Assembly (NCBI GenBank): GCA_008921705.1
Contig: VFFE01007018.1
Span: 62,001-126,000, forward strand
Direction of reading: 5' to 3'
From: Burhinus oedicnemus
Lineage: Eukaryota > Chordata > Aves > Charadriiformes > Burhinidae
Length of the DNA: 64,000 nucleotides
Part shown: piece by piece, positions 37,401-43,400 of the stretch
Layout of the letters: each line of letters starts with the position of its first letter
Position numbering within the stretch: the stretch's first letter is position 1
Notes under the pieces: model-generated
Databases searched by the model: none
What the model saw: only the letters and a program-made list of their open reading frames with translations
Told to the model about the DNA's origin: nothing
Position numbers and translations under genes: made by a program

Positions 37401-40400
37401 ACCGAACCAGAATGTGAATTGTTGTGGGGATGGTGAAAAGGAGCCTGGCACTATGAATGAACCGTCCCACAGCCTTGCTGGAGGATGCCGGCCGGCGCTG
37501 GGAGGAGTGGCCGGGGCTGCCCCGTGCCTTGGTCTTGCCCCAGGGCGCGTTGCTGACCCCGCTCTGCTTCCCTCCCGCAGTGACAGTGGCCTCCAGTGAG
37601 CAGAACCCTGTCCTCATCATCGCGGTGGTGGCCATTGCGGGACTGACGGTGCTGGTGTCCATGGTGATCGGCGTGATGGTCTGGAGGAGGTGAGCAGAGC
37701 TGCAGCTGAGCCGGGACAGGGGCCGAGAGGGGCTGGGGCAGGGGAGCAGGACCCAAGCGCAGCCCCCGCAGTGGGGGAGCACGGGGCAGCGCGGGCTCTA
37801 AGCCTGGGAGCTGGGTCGAGCTGCCTGCTGGCTCTTCCTGCCGTGGGGCTGGACCGTGACCCTGAGCGCTGCCACTTGAGGCTTTTATAGCCAGCGAGAG
37901 GCTGCTGCCCGGGTAATGGTGTGCATCCTCCTTCTCGTTGCAGACAGTGTGGGTACAGCAAAGCCAGCCAGGACGGGGACGAGGAGCTGTACTTCCATTG
38001 TAAGTGAAGCCTGGCCACTGTGGCCGGTACGACTGTGTGGGGATCCCTGTATTTATTGCTATTAATAAGCCAGCTCCCCATAAAGCGGGCCTGAATCCTT
38101 GCTATCGAAGTGCTGTCATCCTGCGTTATCCCGGAGCAGGGGCTCCGCACAGTGCAGCGGGCTTGACAGCTTCGTAAGCCAGTGTCCGTCCTTCCTGCAC
38201 ACAGGGCACTGCTCTGCCGAAGGAAATGGGGATGCTTTCAGCTTTCCATGGGCCATACGAATTATTCCGTCAGCTTTACACGAACGGCTACATGAGAATA
38301 CAGCTTTGTTTTCTGGGGCTACTCTTGGTTAGTGGCAGCAATAATTTTACAGACAACAGTTGTCAAAGGAAATTCAGATGTCAGGATTGATGAGCTTATT
38401 TGATTCCTGGCATATGCCCGTGAAGCGCGCACATGCTCTTCTGCTCCCTGAAGTATTTCAGAAGCAGCAGAGCCTGCATGCTTCTCAGATGCTGCTTGGC
38501 CATTTCACCTGGCTTTGAAGGACCTCGTGCTGCTGAGCTGCCCTTGGGAGTTTGCCGAAGGTTTTCTGTGCAGGGCGAGGGGAGCGCAGCAGCCACCCGG
38601 TCTTGGGAAGGCGAATGGAGCCGAGGTGGAAGGGAAGCCATTTGTAGTGTGACCCCAGAGCAGTCTGGCTCTGCCGTTTGCCCATGCGCTGGTTCTGGAT
38701 GGGCCGAGCAGCTCATGCAAGACATCCGTCGTCCTCCTTGCCTTGCCCAGGGAGAGGAGGAGACGCAGCGGCGCGCTAGTAGGGACCCAGCGAGTGGCAG
38801 AGTCGATGCGCTTTGGCCGTTGCTTTGGCTGTCTGTTTTCAGGAGATGTGAATTAGGGTTTTGAGGAAGCCCCAGCGAGCAGGCGGCTGTTTCCCCTCCG
38901 GAGCTTTGCCGGGGCTGCTGTGAGCGGGTCAGCCTCGTTCCTCACACATCTCCTGGACGCGCTCGCTGTGCGGCAGATGGCAGCTGCCTGTGGGAGGTAT
39001 TTTGCTGCCCATGCTGCTAATCGAGGGGACCTGGAACATGGCTGTTGTTCTTGATTATAATCATCTCTCCTAGAGGTCTCGGGAAGGGAGATGATTTGGA
39101 TACTCGAGGATTGGCACAGGGGACAGATAGGCTCGGTCCTGGGGGAGCTGCACTAGAGTGAAGGGGCTGCTTTCCTTTAGCCCGGAGGTTGTGGCAGTGG
39201 AGCAGAGCGATTAGGTTCATTTAACCCCACAAGAAATTTCCTAGCGACCTTAAAGCTGAGTCTTCTGCTTTGCTTATAAAAAGGTGGCAAGTTAGTCCTG
39301 CCAGCAGGCCTGAAGATGGATAATCTGCAAGAGCGTTTCCTGGGACAGGCGGGCAGGAGCGCTGCCGAGCCTTTCTCACACGCTCTTTGTGCCTTTCCTG
39401 CTTCCCTGCAGTTAAAATACCAACCAGGAGGACGTACGTCGACCCTGACACTTGTGAAGACCCCATGCAGGCCGTGCACCTCTTTGCCAAAGAGCTGGAT
39501 AACGCTAGTATTAAAATTGAGAGGATCATCGGGACAGGCAAGTTCCTCCTCGCCGGCCCCTTGGCGGCAGGCACCGGGGTGCTGGCGGTGGCCGTGCCAC
39601 GCGCCGTGCTCGTGCCCAGCCAGAGCGTTCCCCTCTCGCCCCTGGCACGCAGGGCCACGCTGGTGCCCTGAGGCTGCCGCTGTGGTCCTGCCTGAGCCGC
39701 AGCGCCGTGGGCACGTGCCGGCCCTCCCATGGCTGCCCACGGGCTCTGCCCGCCTCGCCAAAAGCATCTCCTTGATCCAAAAGATCTCCAAAAGCATCTC
39801 CTTGTCCTCTGGCACTGTCAGCACCCTGGGCCTTTGTTCTTGCTCCTGTCTCGGGGCGCAGCGGGGAGGTGGGAGTGGGGCTGGTGAGTATTTTGTTCAG
39901 GCGGTTGATTTTTGCATTCCCGTTTGTTTTTCTGAGGCACTAAGCACAGCCGACCGAGGGAGGCGCAGACCAGAAAGCATCAGCAATTATCTGCATCTGG
40001 GCAGTTTGACAGCAGCATGAAAACTATTTATAAATATGTGAACTTAATGATTTATTGATTTTCACCAACTTCACTGCCGAAAACTTAAAAGCAAATTAAA
40101 ATCCCCTCACTGGGCCCTGGAGCCTTAATTGCTAATGTGTGCCAGAACATGGGAAACACGATTATTCTTTGTCGTTTCTTTTCCTAAAGATAAATTCAGC
40201 TGCAGAAAAGGAAGAGGTGGAGGGAGGGAAGAGGGCAGGGCTTGCCTACCAGCTTAAAGGGCAGTGTTGAAGGGAAGAGGCCACTGAAGAGAAGAGGAGG
40301 TTATCCCTAGCTGCCGAGTGGAGCAGCTGAGACTAATCCCACGTGCCTTTCGGAAGCATATTAGTGTTTCACAAATCAAGAAAAACTAGTCAGGAATACA

Positions 40401-43400
40401 TTTAAATATAAGGAATTTGGGAGTGCGTTTGTCTTACTGCTGACCTAACAAGTACCTGGCTTTCAAATCGTTAAAGCTTTTTATAGCCCCACATTTTTTG
40501 CTTTAAAGCCAATATTGGCCTTTTATGTTATGAATTTGGTAGCTCCCGTTGTCAGGTGCGTGGCTGTGCAGTGGGATGCTCTTCCTCAAAGACTGCGGAA
40601 ACCCTCCTGGCTCTGCTGTGTTCTCCTCCGTGAGAAGCGGACGCTGCATGTGCCGAGCTGGAGAGCAGAACGGGCCAGGCCCAGGGAACGTGAACTTGGT
40701 GGCCGGAGGTTAATCTTCTCTTCACGAGAAGAAGCGCAGTGTGCACTTGAGCAGGGTGTGGAGAGAATGGCTTAGAGGCGTAGGAAGAGGAAGAAGGAAT
40801 CCCGTTGCACTGTCACACGTTTTTGGTATCACATGCTGATGCGAAATTTGTGCGAAGGGCTGTGTGTTCAGCAAAGGTGGGGGAGGACGGTAGAACCTGC
40901 AGCCATGCAGCGCTCCACGCCTTCCTGAGCTTATGGATTGGCAAATCCTCTGATTAATGATGGGAAAATCTTGCTTGTCTACACGGCAGGACACATCACT
41001 CGTTCTACAAGAACGCACTCTGTGGTCCCCAAGCAAAGAAAATATCCCCTAGAGGGAAGCTGCGAGGGACGTCCTGCCACGGCCGTGGATGGTGTTTAAC
41101 TCATCTCTCTGCCGTGTAGGAGAGTTTGGAGAAACCTGCCGGGGATGCCTGAAGCTGCCCAGCAAGCGAGAGCTGCCGGTGGCGATCCAGACCCTGCGGG
41201 CAGGGTGCTCGGAGAAGCAGCAGCGCTCCTTCCTGGCAGAGGCGTGCACCATGGGCCAGTTCGATCACTCCAACGTCATCCGCCTGGAGGGGGTCATCAC
41301 CAGAGGTGAGGGGGGTCCCGGGTACGACACGGGGCAGCCTGAGCCTCACGCAGTGGAGGAAGGCTCCTGCGCAGGCAGCGTGCTTAAGCTGCCGCTCTGG
41401 AGCGATGACCTGGTGCTGGAGATGCAATACTGTTGCTCTCTGGAAATCGGGTGTTTCCTCATGTATTAGCTATTTTAGCATTCTGATGATTAATAAAATG
41501 CTTACAGCTAGACTGATGAATCCAGGTAGCAGGACTGGCTTAGCAGCCAAACTGTGCACTCTTAATAAAAGCAAATTGAAGAGAGGTTCTGTCAGTAAAA
41601 CGGATGACTCCGAGTGCTCCCAGCTCTCGCGGGACTGTGCGCACTCAACTGGTGTGCGTTAAATGGATATTCATGTAAATCCAAAGAAACGTGAGCACGT
41701 GTGCTGATTTTAACTAGCCTTTTTATTAGGTAAGGAAGTATTTCTATCCTGAGTCTTGGGCTGAGCTGGTTGCTTTTGCTTTCACTGAGTAGAGCTGCCC
41801 GCCTTCGTGATCTGGTTCAGTGTCCTGATAAAAGGAGCACCTGGTATTGGGATCCAGCGGATTCCCAGCCGGAAACCACAGGAAAGCCTTGGACCCACTG
41901 CTCATTGCACTGTCTGCGATAAAGTCCTTGTCTCCCTTAATAGCCAGGCAGTGCGGGCTGAGCGCGCTGGAGGTTAGCACCCGGATTTCTCACACCTGCG
42001 GTGTTAGAACTGCCCGAGCAATGGGCAGGACTCACGCAGCGCTCCTTGTCTGTCCGTGCAGGGAGCACCATGATGATAGTGATGGAGTACATGGGGAACG
42101 GCGTGCTGGACTCTTTCCTCAGGGTGAGTGCTGTGGGTAGCTGCTGGGGTCTGCCCCTGCTCCGGCTGTGCTGGCGGTGCTCCCTTGAACTGGGCATGAC
42201 TCACCTTCGGCTTTTCCTCCTCTTTTTTTTTTTACAGAAACATGAGGGACAGTTCACGGCCACCCAGCTCATTTGCATGTTGCAGGGGATTGCCTCTGGC
42301 ATGAAGTACCTGGCAGAGATGGGCTACATACATAAAAGCCTTGCTGCCCACAAAGTCCTTGTGAACAGCAGCCTGGCTTGCAAAATAACTGGTTTCAGAC
42401 GGCCGCAAGAAGATAAGATGGAGACCATCTTCTCCACCATGGTAAGCTGCATTTCCAAATTCTGTTGTCAACGTTCCCCGAAAGCAAAATGCTGAGAGAG
42501 CAGCCACAAAACCTCCGCAGAGGTGGATCTCCCTGGCTGCAATGCGCGGCCATGGCCAGGAGCGCTTGGACCGGGGCCTGGCATCACTGGAGAGGTTTGC
42601 AGCCTGCTCTGAATGCTGAATAAGGATCGAATCCAAAGCCAGCCAGCTTCCACAGGTGGAGTTAATAGGACACATAGCAGTCCTACTCCAGAACCGGTAT
42701 TTTTCCTAGGTTCCCATTTCCTTCCTCATGTATGAATGCAGGCTCTGCCTCTTAACAGCTGCTTTCTCAGCTACAAATCAAATGGGTTTAGTCGGGAACT
42801 GCCCGGCACCGTCCAGCACCGCTCTTCCTCTGGCCGCAGCCCTGCGGCATGTCCGCACAACCTGGCAGAGCGGCAGCGGGTGGCTGGAGGCGGCTCTGGC
42901 AGCCTCAGGGCTCCTTATGTCTATTTTATCACTCGTAATGAAATTCATGGTTTTCAATTAAGAATTTAAGTCCTGCTTGATTCAGACTCACCGCCTTGTC
43001 AGCTCTGCTAGCCACCGCGTCTCCCAAGTGCCCGCACGCACGTGGAGAAGCTGCCCGGGAGCCCCTGGGTGCGGAGCCGGGTGCTGCCCCTGCACCCCGT
43101 GGGTCCCCGAGGCCCCGCAGCCCCTCGCTGGAGCCGGCTCTCCCTCCCCGCTTCCCTCGTGCACCGTTTCAGCACGTTTCGCTTGAGGGTGCGTCAATGC
43201 ATTTCTCACTGCAGAGCAGTAAGACGTATTTCGTTTGGTACGCTGCAGCCGCCCTGCGTCAGCTGGGGCTCTTGGCGCATCACGTTAACCGGGCATTAAT
43301 ATTTTAAAGAGCGTTGATTCCTCAATCAAAAGAGCACTCGCTGTTCGCAGGGAGCAGTGGGCAGCGCCAAGGCGGCAGGGGCTGATGTGCGCTGCCCGCA

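Noticed and set aside
39387..39671. Unspliced extension of exon 10 through the GC donor
   Set aside because: It would replace the conserved Gly-Glu-Phe-Gly loop by Gly-Lys-Phe-Leu; splicing at the GC donor restores the family sequence exactly.
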